DNA from: Nitrospira sp. KM1
Lineage (GTDB): Bacteria > Nitrospirota > Nitrospiria > Nitrospirales > Nitrospiraceae
Direction: 5' to 3'
Assembly: GCF_011405515.1 (NCBI RefSeq)
Contig: NZ_AP022671.1
Span: 868,001 to 932,000, forward strand
Length of the DNA stretch: 64,000 nt
A model generated the notes under the pieces. That model was not told the DNA's origin. It saw only the letters and a program-made list of their open reading frames with translations, and did not search any database. The position numbers and the translations under genes were made by a program. Below, in pieces: positions 52,539-61,803 of this stretch (its first letter is position 1; the number at the start of each line of letters is the position of its first letter).

Positions 52539-52916
52539 ACATGAAGCCAGTAAATGTGTGATCGCAACGCCTGATTACTCTCATCTTACTAGGCCAGTCG
52601 TCGACTACGGCAAGAAACGGGGAACCTTCTGAATCTTGCGGCGCGTGGTGAGGTGTTGTTGGAATCGTGAATACGCATCCGACTTTGCAATCCACTCACC
52701 GCGGCAGATGACGAAACGGACCGCATAATCTACCTGCATCGAGAATGTGGCCGCGACAAGCGATTCTCATGCGGTCGCCACCCTCAACGTCGAAACGGAC
52801 CTGGGTGCCCTCAGCAGTGGCAGTGCATTCAGCAGCCAGATCGAAGGTTGGCGTGGCCGATTGCCGACTCCCCATACCTTATCGACATACAGCAATCCAA
52901 CACACGGAGGCAGGCT
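52539..52916. other. Gene-free interval
   Basis: No supported gene. Short frames exist, but none has a usable start or domain pattern. A fragment TTGCGGCGCGTGG at 52637 resembles the dispersed CATTTCGCGGCGCGTG motif. Confidence 0.4.
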
Positions 52917-53441
52917 ATGCCCTCATGCAGCAATCTCGACATTGTGAAACTCGCGATTGATGCCCTCACACCTATCCTAGTCCTGATACTTGGAATTCGC
53001 GTGAATACATCTCTCAAGAAGAGCGAACGTTCCACCGATCTGCGCAGTGAGATCTATAAGACCATCGGCGTGGACCTAAATGATATTTACTGTTACTTGT
53101 CTTTCGTTGGCGGCTGGAAGGAATTGACGCCGATTGACGTGATTACCAGGAAGCGGTCGGTCGATAGAGCCATTTTCACATATCGACCATTCTTCTCTGA
53201 GGAGCTTTTTACCACCTACCAAAAGTTCATGCATGAATCTTTCAAGCCGTTTGGCGGACCAGGAACTGATGCCTGCATCAGAAGTGACGTCGAAAGTCCG
53301 AAGGGGGATAGACGGAGCCACGGGCTCAAGACATGGGATCCGGCATGGGAAAACAGATTCACCAAAGAGCAAAACCATAAGGCACAAGAAGAGGCATATG
53401 CCAAATTTCTGAAGCAACTCGCCCGTGACCTGAAGATCTAA
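52917..53441 (+). CDS. Hypothetical membrane-anchored protein
   Basis: 174 residues from an ATG preceded by GGAGGCAGGCT. The single hydrophobic segment is ALTPILVLILGI near residue 15-27. The rest is soluble: RVNTSLKKSERSTDLRSEIY, KTIGVDLNDIYCYLSFVGGW, then a long polar helix-rich part rich in Lys/Glu. It may be cytoplasmic with an N-terminal anchor. Not recognised. Confidence 0.6.
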   Translation: MPSCSNLDIVKLAIDALTPILVLILGIRVNTSLKKSERSTDLRSEIYKTIGVDLNDIYCYLSFVGGWKELTPIDVITRKRSVDRAIFTYRPFFSEELFTTYQKFMHESFKPFGGPGTDACIRSDVESPKGDRRSHGLKTWDPAWENRFTKEQNHKAQEEAYAKFLKQLARDLKI

Positions 53442-53608
53442 CGGGGAAGGACTCCGGGGACATTCTGAATTTCGCGACGACAGAATGGGGACGGGCTACT
53501 TTCTAACACCCCCGAAGGCCGTCCTCACTTCCTCAATGTCGACTCGAATTCCGATAGAGGCTTCTTTCATAGGTCTGCGCACTCCAGAGGAATACGGTCT
53601 CTGTTTGA

Positions 53609-54730
53609 TTAGTTTGAGCTCCGTTCATCAATCAACCTGATCTCATAGCGTGTGCTTCTGCCACCGCCCAACGGGATCAATATGCCCTTTTCCGCAAGGT
53701 CCTGCAGGTCGCGAGTGGCCGTAGGCTTCGATGTCCCGGTGAGTGATATGTATTTTTTAGCGCTCATTCCTCCCTCGAAACCTATCGGACCTTCCTCCAG
53801 CATCCGCCGCAGCACCTGCAGTTGGCGCTCGTTCAGCTCATTCCTGAACCGGTCGAACAATCTTGCTTTCTTCAACGTGAAATCGATCTGCGCTTCCGCC
53901 TGGATCTGAGCCTCAAGCGCAATATTTACAAACCATGTGATCCATGGCGTGATCTCGCTTACCCTTTGAGCTGCCTGCAGCGCCTCGTAATAGCTCTTCC
54001 GCTTCGCTTCGATCGCGCGTGAGAGGCTCAGGAGCACCGGCCGGCCGAGACCCTGCGACAGAGCCTTTTCCGACAAGGCGCGCCCGATCCGGCCGTTGCC
54101 GTCCTCGAACGGATGGATCGACTCGAAATACAAATGCGCTATCGCCGCGCGCACGGCAGCGCTTCGGATTTCTCTTTTACCGCCCGGAGCCGTGTCGTTG
54201 AACCATTTAATGAACTGCGCCATTTCCGTTGGCACGGCCGATGACGGCGGCGCTTCGAAATGCACCTTCTGATGTCCGATGGATCCTGATACGACCTGCA
54301 TCGGCTCTTTATGCCTCCGCCACTCGCCTGCCCTGACGCGGCGATTTCCCGCCATCACCATCCGGTGCCATTCGAACAGTTTCTTTTCTGACAGCGACTC
54401 TAAGAAACTGTCGCGAACGTCAAGCATCAGAGAAGCCGCGCCCTGCGCCCGTTTGTCGCCAGGCTGCGCGCCGCCGTCCATGCCGAGATTCCGGCGGATG
54501 GAGGACATGACGTCTTTCCGGCTTAACATCTCGCCCTCGATGGCCGAAGTTTTGATCGCCTCTGCCACCATCAACTCGATCGCCGTCTCCGTCCGCGCCT
54601 CGGGGCTAAGCCCCTCAAGCAGCCCACCCGCTCGGCCTGTCCGCTCCGCAAAAGCCAGCAGGACATCTCCAATGCCCCCCACCTCGTACCGGAATGCAGG
54701 CCAGTCTTTTTGCTGCCAGTTATAGCTCAT
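53609..54730 (-). CDS. Fic family protein (class II, with C-terminal winged helix)
   Basis: 373 residues from the ATG at 54730. The inhibitory helix motif TSAIEGE (S/T-xxx-E-G) lies near residue 75, and the active site HPFEDGNGRIGR is intact. FIC proteins transfer AMP from ATP to a target, usually inhibited by the helix Glu. The C-terminal ~70 residues form a winged helix: AKKYISLTGTSKPTATRDLQ, LAEKGILIPLGGGRSTRYEI. The upstream region has a large palindrome and a promoter placed for a leaderless transcript, which suggests autoregulation. Confidence 0.9.
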   Translation of the reverse strand: MSYNWQQKDWPAFRYEVGGIGDVLLAFAERTGRAGGLLEGLSPEARTETAIELMVAEAIKTSAIEGEMLSRKDVMSSIRRNLGMDGGAQPGDKRAQGAASLMLDVRDSFLESLSEKKLFEWHRMVMAGNRRVRAGEWRRHKEPMQVVSGSIGHQKVHFEAPPSSAVPTEMAQFIKWFNDTAPGGKREIRSAAVRAAIAHLYFESIHPFEDGNGRIGRALSEKALSQGLGRPVLLSLSRAIEAKRKSYYEALQAAQRVSEITPWITWFVNIALEAQIQAEAQIDFTLKKARLFDRFRNELNERQLQVLRRMLEEGPIGFEGGMSAKKYISLTGTSKPTATRDLQDLAEKGILIPLGGGRSTRYEIRLIDERSSN

Positions 54731-54736
54731 GAGCCG

Positions 54737-54787
54737 ATTATAGGACGTATTCGGCTCATAATACAATATAGTTTGAGCCGAATACGT
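54737..54787 (-). promoter_or_regulatory. Fic promoter with overlapping operator palindrome
   Basis: A perfect 14-bp inverted repeat, ACGTATTCGGCTCA (54745-54758) and TGAGCCGAATACGT (54774-54787), has a 15-base spacer. Minus-strand promoter elements are TTGTAT (54761-54766) and TATAAT (54737-54742) with 18 bases between. The -10 ends 6 bases from the ATG, so the transcript should begin at or near the start codon. A further partial half-site GAGCCGAT overlaps 54731-54738, and TTCGGCTCA lies at 54795. Confidence 0.7.
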
Positions 54788-54794
54788 TCCGTCA

Positions 54795-55084
54795 TTCGGC
54801 TCAGCCAAACAAACCAGACGTCGTTTCGGAGATGCTTTGCCACCACCGAACTCAATCGGGTCTGGGTTGGGGGATTTTCACAGCCATACCGGGCCCGAGC
54901 GGGGGTCAAAAACCTTCAAGAGACATTCTGTCTCGGCTGGGAATTCCGGTTTCCTCTTCGCTGTTTTATCCAGGCAAGACTTTCAAGCCGTTGCCGTGAA
55001 GTCTGTCGCGGCATGCGCCTTGCGAACTTCCCTTTGGATTAACTAAACCCACAAAACCCAAGAAACTCATGAAAGGAGAACATG
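54795..55084. other. Gene-free interval
   Basis: Between the Fic operator and the VOC gene. I see nothing except the ribosome site AAAGGAGAAC before the VOC start and a fourth Fic-type half-site TTCGGCTCA at 54795. Confidence 0.5.
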
Positions 55085-55465
55085 ATGAAGAACAAAGTCG
55101 TGATGTTCGAGATTCCAGCATCGGATTTTAAGAAGGCCAAAGAGTTTTACGAGGCGGTGTTCGACTGGAAAGTAGAGTTATGGGGCAATGAAGGCGCAAT
55201 GGCGCTCACCACACCGGCGGACAAAGACTACAATCCGACGGAGCCGGGCGGAATCAATGGCGGGTTCTATAAGCGAACATCCAAAACCGATCAGCCTTCG
55301 TGCGGTGTGGAAACTGAATCGATCGACGAGACACTCAAGGCAATAGAGAAGGCGGGCGGAAAAATCGTGACACCGAAACATCCTATCGATGAATGGGGTT
55401 TTATGGCTGACTTTGCCGATCCTGAGGGCAATGTGCTTTCGCTGTGGGAAAAGCCGAAAAAGTAA
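55085..55465 (+). CDS. VOC family (glyoxalase/bleomycin-resistance-like) protein
   Basis: 126 residues; two consecutive ATG codons (55082 and 55085), the second better spaced from AGGAG. KVVMFEIPASDFKKAKEFYE is the usual first beta-alpha unit and FADPEGNVLSLWE the last. A middle segment (EPGGINGGFYKRTSKTDQPS) is typical of the YtdP/PhnB-like subgroup. Metal ligands cannot be fixed. Small-molecule binding protein of unknown target. Confidence 0.9.
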   Translation: MKNKVVMFEIPASDFKKAKEFYEAVFDWKVELWGNEGAMALTTPADKDYNPTEPGGINGGFYKRTSKTDQPSCGVETESIDETLKAIEKAGGKIVTPKHPIDEWGFMADFADPEGNVLSLWEKPKK

Positions 55466-55606
55466 TGCTGCCCACTGGACAGATGGATGGGGCGGAAAGA
55501 CTGATTGTCACCTCTCTGCGGCGAATGGCCGGGATGCGCGGAAATCGAAAATGGCCGTCACTATTGAGGCACTCACTCGCGGTAAGAGCATCGCCGAGGC
55601 GACCGG

Positions 55607-58600
55607 TCACGAGGAGGTCGCTTCTCCGGCCACCGTGGTTACCAGAGCTCCGAAGTCACACACCGCGGCAATCCCGACGAGAAATCCGGTCGAGATGCCA
55701 TCGGTTGCATCGTTCAAGGGAAGGAGCCAGGCACAGCTTGTGGGGATCGGGGCGATGATGTTGCCGGTCTCGGTCCAACCGTTCTTGTAGCTTGAATCCA
55801 GGGCCTGCTCCACCGTGGTCCATGCACCGATGCCAACAGACATGGCGCCGAAGAGGGAAAGAGCGATCGGCCCCACGACCGGAAAGTATCTTGACTCCGC
55901 CTTCACATTCGACAAGATCGCAAACGCAATGTTGAGCAGGATGGGCCCGAAGCCGAACGCCCAATAGGTGAGCGTCGCCTTGTCGGCCTCAGACCAGTCG
56001 TTCTCGGACTTCGACATAACCTTGTACGGCACGGTCACACCTAAAATCACCACACCGAGGACAATGCCTGCCCAGGACAGAAACGTGGCAAACGGGTCTT
56101 GTTCGCCATCGGCCGCAGCGGCAGACACATCGATCCCCATATCGCAGAACGCATAGAGGAAGTAGGTGATGCCGCCGAGAGTGAGCAATATTTCCTGCGT
56201 CGGTGTCATCGTGCCCGGGGCCGCTTGCGCGCCGGTAGACGACAGAGTTGGCCAAGGGATGGGACTGCTTGTGATCGCGTTGACCTGTGCAGAGGTGAAC
56301 GGCGCCGACGCGTTCGCTCCGCCGAACAGAACCTTATAGAGGATGGTGGCCGGGATGGCGAGGATCAGGCAGAGCAGATCGAGGATCGTCAGATCATCCC
56401 CCGGATCCACAATCGTCCCCGTGATGACGTATTTGTAGAGCCACGAGATGATCGGAACGTCGATGTCGGCGTTCAGCACACTCTGGAGCGCGGTGATTGC
56501 CTCGCCGATCAAATCGAGGAGCGCGACGGCGATGTCTTCGATCACGTCAAGCACGAAGGTGATGACCTCTGCCGCGGCTTCGAGGAATCCGACAGCGGCG
56601 AGATCGAACACCTTGGTCGGATCGCTGGTCTGGATCTGCAGCAGGCTTTGCAGCTTTGCGGTGCTGTTCTGTAGGCCGGCAACCTGCTGCTGGATCATAT
56701 TGAGCAGGTTGGCGAACGGACCGGAATCGACGGAAGCCGCAAGTGAGGCCGGGAGGCCGGTTGCGCCGGCGAAGTGTTGCTGGGCCTTGGAGAGAGCATA
56801 GTTGCAGCGGACGGCATGGCCGTTGAACGTCGCGCGATAACTCTGAGCCGCGAGACTCGACGACGAGCCGCCGGGCTGCTGGCTGATGAAGGCATTGAAC
56901 GACTGGCTGCCGAACACGGTCCCGATCTGGTTGACGCCATTCGTGATCTTGCCTTGCAGCGCACTGAATTGGCTCTGGATCAGGTCGACCGCCTGCTCGT
57001 CGCTGTTTCTCAGATTCGTGAACACCGAGTTCACGTAGTACTTGATGACCGTATGCGTGCGGAGGATGTCGTCCCATTCGAACAGCATACGAAGCCACTC
57101 GATCATCATCTTGATGATATCGATCACTTCCTTGAAGAGCGTTGCGATCTTCTTCAGAACCAATTCGATGCCATCGACGATATCGTTGATTGTCTTCAGC
57201 GCATAGGCGATGCCATTGATGGCAAGGCTGGCCACGCCGTCGACGATGCTGACGGTGATCGTCTTCACTTCATCGACCGCGTGCTTGAAGAAGTGGATGA
57301 CGTCTCCAACAATGTCGCTGAGCCAGCCGCCGACCGCGCTTCGGACTGCGGTCGCCCCGACGAGGTCCGTAGAGACCTCACGCCACACCAGGCGACCCGG
57401 TTGAGTGAAGTCGAGTTGGAAGCACACATTCGGCACAGCGGCACGCGGCGCGCTGCTCGTCGTCGGCGCGAGATTGACCGCTGCGGCGCCGAGCTTGGCG
57501 ATCGTCCGGGCGGCGTGATCGGCATCGCTCGGTGACATCGTCGCGGGCAGCAGGCCCGCAGCCTGAAGCGAGGCGCCGGTCATCGGAAAGGTTGGATCCT
57601 GTCCGGCCAGCCGCTGATGCACGCGCAAGTCCGACCGGAACCAGGCCGCCGTTCCCGCCGCGCCGAAACTGCTCCCGAGCGCGGCGCCAAGAGACGGCGC
57701 GCTCAACGCCGTGGCCGTTGTCGCGATCGTCACCGCTCCCCTGCCGTCACTCTCGACCAGCACCGGCTCGTTCGGCCCGATATGGTACGAAAGACCGTTC
57801 GCGACGATCACCGCCTTGCGGTCCGCATACAGAGTTACGGGCGAGCTCGGCACGGGCAGCCCCTGATTACTCTGCGTGATCAGCTCCTGCGTGTAGGTCG
57901 TGGTCTGGGCCGGATTGGCGGTCACGCCGGCCGGCACCGCCAGTTGAGTGGTAAACCACGTGCTGCTGCCGCCCGTGATGTCCTGCGCCATCTGGCAAAC
58001 CTGTTCCTGGAGATTGCAAAAGAACAGCTCCGGCCCGGCGGTCATGATCGGCGGGCAGGCAATCGCCGCAAGCTCGTCGCCGAGCAGGACCCAGTCGTTG
58101 AATGTCACGCCCCCGGCGTCGATCGAACCTTGCGATTGCCGGAGCAGCCAAAGTCTGGTGGTCGTGGCCTCGATGACAAACACCATCCAGCGGTTTTCGC
58201 TGTCGAGCCCGATGGCCACTTGCTGGGCGCCGGCGGGCTGATTCGCGCCGCCGGTCATCGGGGTGACAGTCGGCTGGTTGGCGAGGTAGTCCTCGATCCG
58301 ATAGAGCGTTCCCGTCGTGCTCAGCAGTAAAAAACCAGGATCGTTGCTCTGAGACGGCATGGCGAATACCTGCTGTGCCGCGATGTCTCCAAGTCCGAGA
58401 TCATGGCTCACGGCGGGCTGCGATCCCCACTGGAACATGCCGTCGATGATCGATCCACCCTGGAACGTCGTGGTCGCCCCTTGCAGCGTCACCACAGTCA
58501 TTTGATCGCCACCCTGTCCCGGCAGTAGACGGTACGTGGCGCCGCTTGCAGCCTCCGACTCGAAGACCAAATCCCAAGGCTGCCCGTCCTGCGCTGCCAG

Positions 58601-59107
58601 CATCACGAAGGGAGGTGGAGAGAGATTCTGAGAGACACCATAGACAACCACATTGCCGGCGGCGTCGGTGAACATGGCAGTCTCGACCATTGCGCCAAGC
58701 GCGTTGCTCAGGTCAGGCGTCATCGGCATCGCCGCCCACCCGTTCTCAGGGGTCTTTTGCATCCCGATGACCCGGTTCACTCCGCTGGAAACCGCATAGT
58801 GGGCGAACACGAACAGCGAATCGCCCTGATAAAACCCGATCAGTTTGGTGATGGGCTGATCCGGCGCATCGTCGACCAGACGCTGCTCCTGCCCCCAGCC
58901 GGAGTGCGCGCTCGAATCACGGAAAAAGTGCAGCAACTCATTTTGATCGCTGACCGTAAGCAGTTCAGTCACGGGCGTCCCGCCGGTCCCATTTTGTAAT
59001 GTCAGGAACGAGTACTGAACATTTTGGGCGACCGGAGGCCAGACGGTCAGCGCATAGTCCTCGATCATGTTGTAGTTGTACTGGATCTGCGTTGCTTGCA
59101 TGGTCAT
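55607..59107 (-). CDS. Very large protein: N-terminal propeller-like, helical middle, C-terminal membrane segments
   Basis: 1166 residues with the site AGGAGGTG directly upstream; a second ATG lies at 59101. There is no signal peptide. Residues ~1-500 contain repeating beta units (SLFVFAHYAVSSGVNRVIGM, NDWVLLGDELAAIACPPIM). Residues ~600-900 are long amphipathic helices (DIVDGIELVLKKIATLFKEV). The last ~300 residues hold several hydrophobic segments (LTILDLLCLILAIPATILY, WAGIVLGVVILGVTVPY). The layout recalls large secreted or injected effector-like proteins, but I do not recognise a family. It follows the collar-repeat gene by 37 bp. Confidence 0.72.
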   Translation of the reverse strand: MTMQATQIQYNYNMIEDYALTVWPPVAQNVQYSFLTLQNGTGGTPVTELLTVSDQNELLHFFRDSSAHSGWGQEQRLVDDAPDQPITKLIGFYQGDSLFVFAHYAVSSGVNRVIGMQKTPENGWAAMPMTPDLSNALGAMVETAMFTDAAGNVVVYGVSQNLSPPPFVMLAAQDGQPWDLVFESEAASGATYRLLPGQGGDQMTVVTLQGATTTFQGGSIIDGMFQWGSQPAVSHDLGLGDIAAQQVFAMPSQSNDPGFLLLSTTGTLYRIEDYLANQPTVTPMTGGANQPAGAQQVAIGLDSENRWMVFVIEATTTRLWLLRQSQGSIDAGGVTFNDWVLLGDELAAIACPPIMTAGPELFFCNLQEQVCQMAQDITGGSSTWFTTQLAVPAGVTANPAQTTTYTQELITQSNQGLPVPSSPVTLYADRKAVIVANGLSYHIGPNEPVLVESDGRGAVTIATTATALSAPSLGAALGSSFGAAGTAAWFRSDLRVHQRLAGQDPTFPMTGASLQAAGLLPATMSPSDADHAARTIAKLGAAAVNLAPTTSSAPRAAVPNVCFQLDFTQPGRLVWREVSTDLVGATAVRSAVGGWLSDIVGDVIHFFKHAVDEVKTITVSIVDGVASLAINGIAYALKTINDIVDGIELVLKKIATLFKEVIDIIKMMIEWLRMLFEWDDILRTHTVIKYYVNSVFTNLRNSDEQAVDLIQSQFSALQGKITNGVNQIGTVFGSQSFNAFISQQPGGSSSSLAAQSYRATFNGHAVRCNYALSKAQQHFAGATGLPASLAASVDSGPFANLLNMIQQQVAGLQNSTAKLQSLLQIQTSDPTKVFDLAAVGFLEAAAEVITFVLDVIEDIAVALLDLIGEAITALQSVLNADIDVPIISWLYKYVITGTIVDPGDDLTILDLLCLILAIPATILYKVLFGGANASAPFTSAQVNAITSSPIPWPTLSSTGAQAAPGTMTPTQEILLTLGGITYFLYAFCDMGIDVSAAAADGEQDPFATFLSWAGIVLGVVILGVTVPYKVMSKSENDWSEADKATLTYWAFGFGPILLNIAFAILSNVKAESRYFPVVGPIALSLFGAMSVGIGAWTTVEQALDSSYKNGWTETGNIIAPIPTSCAWLLPLNDATDGISTGFLVGIAAVCDFGALVTTVAGEATSS

Positions 59108-59144
59108 CCCACCTCCTGTGTCCGAGCCGAAAAATCCCCGTGAG

Positions 59145-60497
59145 TTATCCCTTACCGCGAGGTTTTGACAGATCCGGCACGTAGCTGCACGACTGTATAA
59201 TCAGATAGGGCAAATCTGTCGTTGCCATACTTGAGGTGCCACTGTAACTACCGTCGGCGGTCGTGACGTAGGACTGCCTTCCATATCCGGTTCGCGTCGG
59301 CCCGCCGGGATAGGCGGAGGCTGGAGGAGAGACAACTCCCGAGAACCCGTGGTCGTGCTGGACCGGAGTCTGGCTTGAACCAATCGGGTCTCCACCGAAA
59401 GTCTGCCCTTGCGTACCGTTGCCCCCAATGCCGATGATGAAGCGGCCATTGGCTCCAACCGTGACGCCCCAATCGTTCGGACATTCCTGGCCTTCAAAGA
59501 AAATGGACGTGCCTTGCGGAACACCATCGCTGTTACCAAACCCGTTTGTTCTTTCGCACACCAGCAGGCTCACATATGGCAGCAGCGGCCCTGCGGGGTC
59601 TGTTGTTCCGGTTACGGCATACGTTCCCTGATTCGCAAAGTCGACCCAGTTGGACGGAAAGGCCTCATAATCTCGCGACTGGGTCCCGAACGAGGACTGC
59701 AGTCCGTGGGTGTGGGTCGGAGGATTGGCCGGACTCCAGCTGGCCGAGGTCGCAAAGCCGGCAGATCCTGGCACGAGAAAGCGCCCATCTGCCGTAGCGA
59801 CCGGTGCCCAGTTGTTCGGACAGGTCGACGCGTTGAAAAAGGCAACCGTTCCATACGGTGTTGAATCCGGGGATTCCGCTACCATATGTTCACACACCAG
59901 GAATTGCATAAAGGGCAGATTGAGCGACGTTCCCACTCCTTGAGTGGTGCCGCTGCTGTTGACCTGTCCACCTGCAGCCCTTGGGATATCTACGCCATCA
60001 CCGCCGGTTGGCAATGACGAATTCGACCCGGAGGCTATAGTGCCGGTTACCGTGAATGTGTGGACGTGCTGGGGCTGCTGGAGATCACCCGCCGGGGTGC
60101 CTTTCTGAACCTGGACCTTCGAGCCATCGATCGTGCCGAGGATCAACCGTCCCTGTGCATACCCCGCCTCGGTCCAGTTATTGGGGCATACAGTTTGTCC
60201 CGATTGCGTCATGTAGGCGACCATGTGTTGCGGCAACCCCTGCGCTAGAGCCGAGTCTGGAGCCGCCCACAAGAGGCTGCCACATACCAAGCCGACAGCC
60301 AGACAGCCGGAGAGAACCGGCGCACCCTTCCCAGGGAATCGGATAAAACGGATGAACCCGGCGACAGAGTTCATGCAACGTTTCGCTTTCAGCTCGATTT
60401 CGAAAAAATCTTTCCTGAACTTCTCGTCGGCATGCGCTTTCCGGTCCTTTTCATGAGAATTGATCACGGTCTTGGCGAACATATAAACGTTGCGCAT
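59145..60497 (-). CDS. Secreted protein with three tail-collar-like repeats
   Basis: 450 residues with a GGGAGG site. A long basic N-region (~55 residues) precedes a signal segment (PVLSGCLAVGLVCGSLLWAA, cleavage near ALAQ). Three repeats of ~110 residues follow, each with TVCPNNWTEAGYAQGRLILG, STCPNNWAPVATADGRFLVP or QECPNDWGVTVGANGRFIIG, then HTHG/HDHG and a closing Cys (LVCEHM, LVCERT, QSCSYV). This is the phage tail-collar/microcystin-dependent-protein layout. It lies directly upstream of the 1166-residue gene and may be cotranscribed with it. Confidence 0.78.
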   Translation of the reverse strand: MRNVYMFAKTVINSHEKDRKAHADEKFRKDFFEIELKAKRCMNSVAGFIRFIRFPGKGAPVLSGCLAVGLVCGSLLWAAPDSALAQGLPQHMVAYMTQSGQTVCPNNWTEAGYAQGRLILGTIDGSKVQVQKGTPAGDLQQPQHVHTFTVTGTIASGSNSSLPTGGDGVDIPRAAGGQVNSSGTTQGVGTSLNLPFMQFLVCEHMVAESPDSTPYGTVAFFNASTCPNNWAPVATADGRFLVPGSAGFATSASWSPANPPTHTHGLQSSFGTQSRDYEAFPSNWVDFANQGTYAVTGTTDPAGPLLPYVSLLVCERTNGFGNSDGVPQGTSIFFEGQECPNDWGVTVGANGRFIIGIGGNGTQGQTFGGDPIGSSQTPVQHDHGFSGVVSPPASAYPGGPTRTGYGRQSYVTTADGSYSGTSSMATTDLPYLIIQSCSYVPDLSKPRGKG

Positions 60498-61007
60498 GGC
60501 GTGTGCCTCCCTAGGCTTGCATGGGTTGAGGATACCGCTGACGTCGATGAAGACATCGCCGATCTAGCGCGATTCAGTATGAGGATCACGAAGCCCGGAG
60601 CGCGCGGCCAAGCATTGCGACGAACCAGTCATTGAAGAAGCCGACGAACCGGTTGTCCTATTCGCAGTCCCGTTCGGATACTGCGTGTGCCAGCGGTCAC
60701 CGAGAGATCGCCTCGCAAATCTCCAATCGGCGCAAGAATAGCCAGTTTCACTTAAGAGGACAAGCCTATTTGGTACGTAGAAATGGAAATCTGGAATTGA
60801 CAACCTTGAAACGCAGAGATGTGCATCATGGAGCTACGAATCCGTGAATTTTTCTGACTGGTCTTCCCAGTAGTATTGCTTGTTTTCTTATGACCATGTA
60901 CCGGCACGAGGATGCAGGCAGCTACTTTCCTGATTCTTCGCAGATCTTCCTCGCGCCTCGATCGATTCCAACCCAGTGCCGAATTCACTGCCTTGAAGGT
61001 GTGAAAT
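60498..61007. other. Gene-free interval
   Basis: No supported gene. CGATTCCAACCCAGTGCCG near 60962 is similar to sequence at 43553 and 49240 and may mark another dispersed element. Confidence 0.45.
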
Positions 61008-61301
61008 TTACGTCAACCCACCGACAATCCTTCGAAACTCGTCCTCGGTAAATGCCCGCACGGTCTGCGTTCGGATATTGCCTTGCGAACCAAGCCACAA
61101 AAGGTATTCCGCAAGTACCGCATCATTGAGTACATCGACGATGGCCAGCATGTCATACGGTCCCGTGGTCAGATAGAAAGCTTTAATTTCCCCGCCCATT
61201 TCCTTGAGCTTCTTTTTTCCAAGATCGAGGCGTTTCACTGACTCTTTCACATTTCGAATCCCCTGGTCCGTCCACTGTGACTGAAGCAGATATGTCGGCA
61301 T
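61008..61301 (-). CDS. GYD domain protein
   Basis: 97 residues from the ATG with AAGGAGGG seven bases before; a start at 61319 would add six residues. PTYLLQSQWTDQGIRNVKES and AFYLTTGPYDMLAIVDVLND show the GYD motif (here GPYDML) of this small ferredoxin-like-fold family. The C-terminal TVRAFTEDEFRRIVGGL completes the domain. Function unknown. Confidence 0.88.
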   Translation of the reverse strand: MPTYLLQSQWTDQGIRNVKESVKRLDLGKKKLKEMGGEIKAFYLTTGPYDMLAIVDVLNDAVLAEYLLWLGSQGNIRTQTVRAFTEDEFRRIVGGLT

Positions 61302-61803
61302 GTGTCCCTCCTTGATCATATCGAGTTCGAGTCGGCGACGGGATCGATCTTATCAGTGGAAGGAAACCAGTGGCATCTTGAATTTTGCTGCGCCGGGCAA
61401 GCCGTGGCCACTGCCATCTTTCAAAGATCCGCAGTTTAGGGATTTCCCATAGCCCTTACCTCAGACAGTCCAGCCACATAAGAAGACGACCATATATAAG
61501 TCCTGATGGGCTGATTTGTCAGTCCTGCCAACAGCGCTAGGCGAGTGAGAGAAGGCTCTGTTACTTTTGACAGTGTTTAGCCGAAAGACAACCCGGGTAA
61601 GATGCGGCTGCTGCTTGATGATGGAAAGGAAGGGATCGCCAGAAGGAAATCCACCATAAAAGCAAAATCTGAATAATGTGGTCCTGCGCGATGCTTACGC
61701 GAGCTCGGCACATGAGACAGCATTCACGAGTGCCGTTAGCCTGCAGGAACGAAAATAATAATGGTGGCAAGACGCCATTCCTAAAAGGAGTCACGGAGTC
61801 ACG
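61302..61803. other. Gene-free interval
   Basis: No gene is supported. Only a GGAGTCACG site immediately before the TIR-like start at 61804 is of note. Confidence 0.45.
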
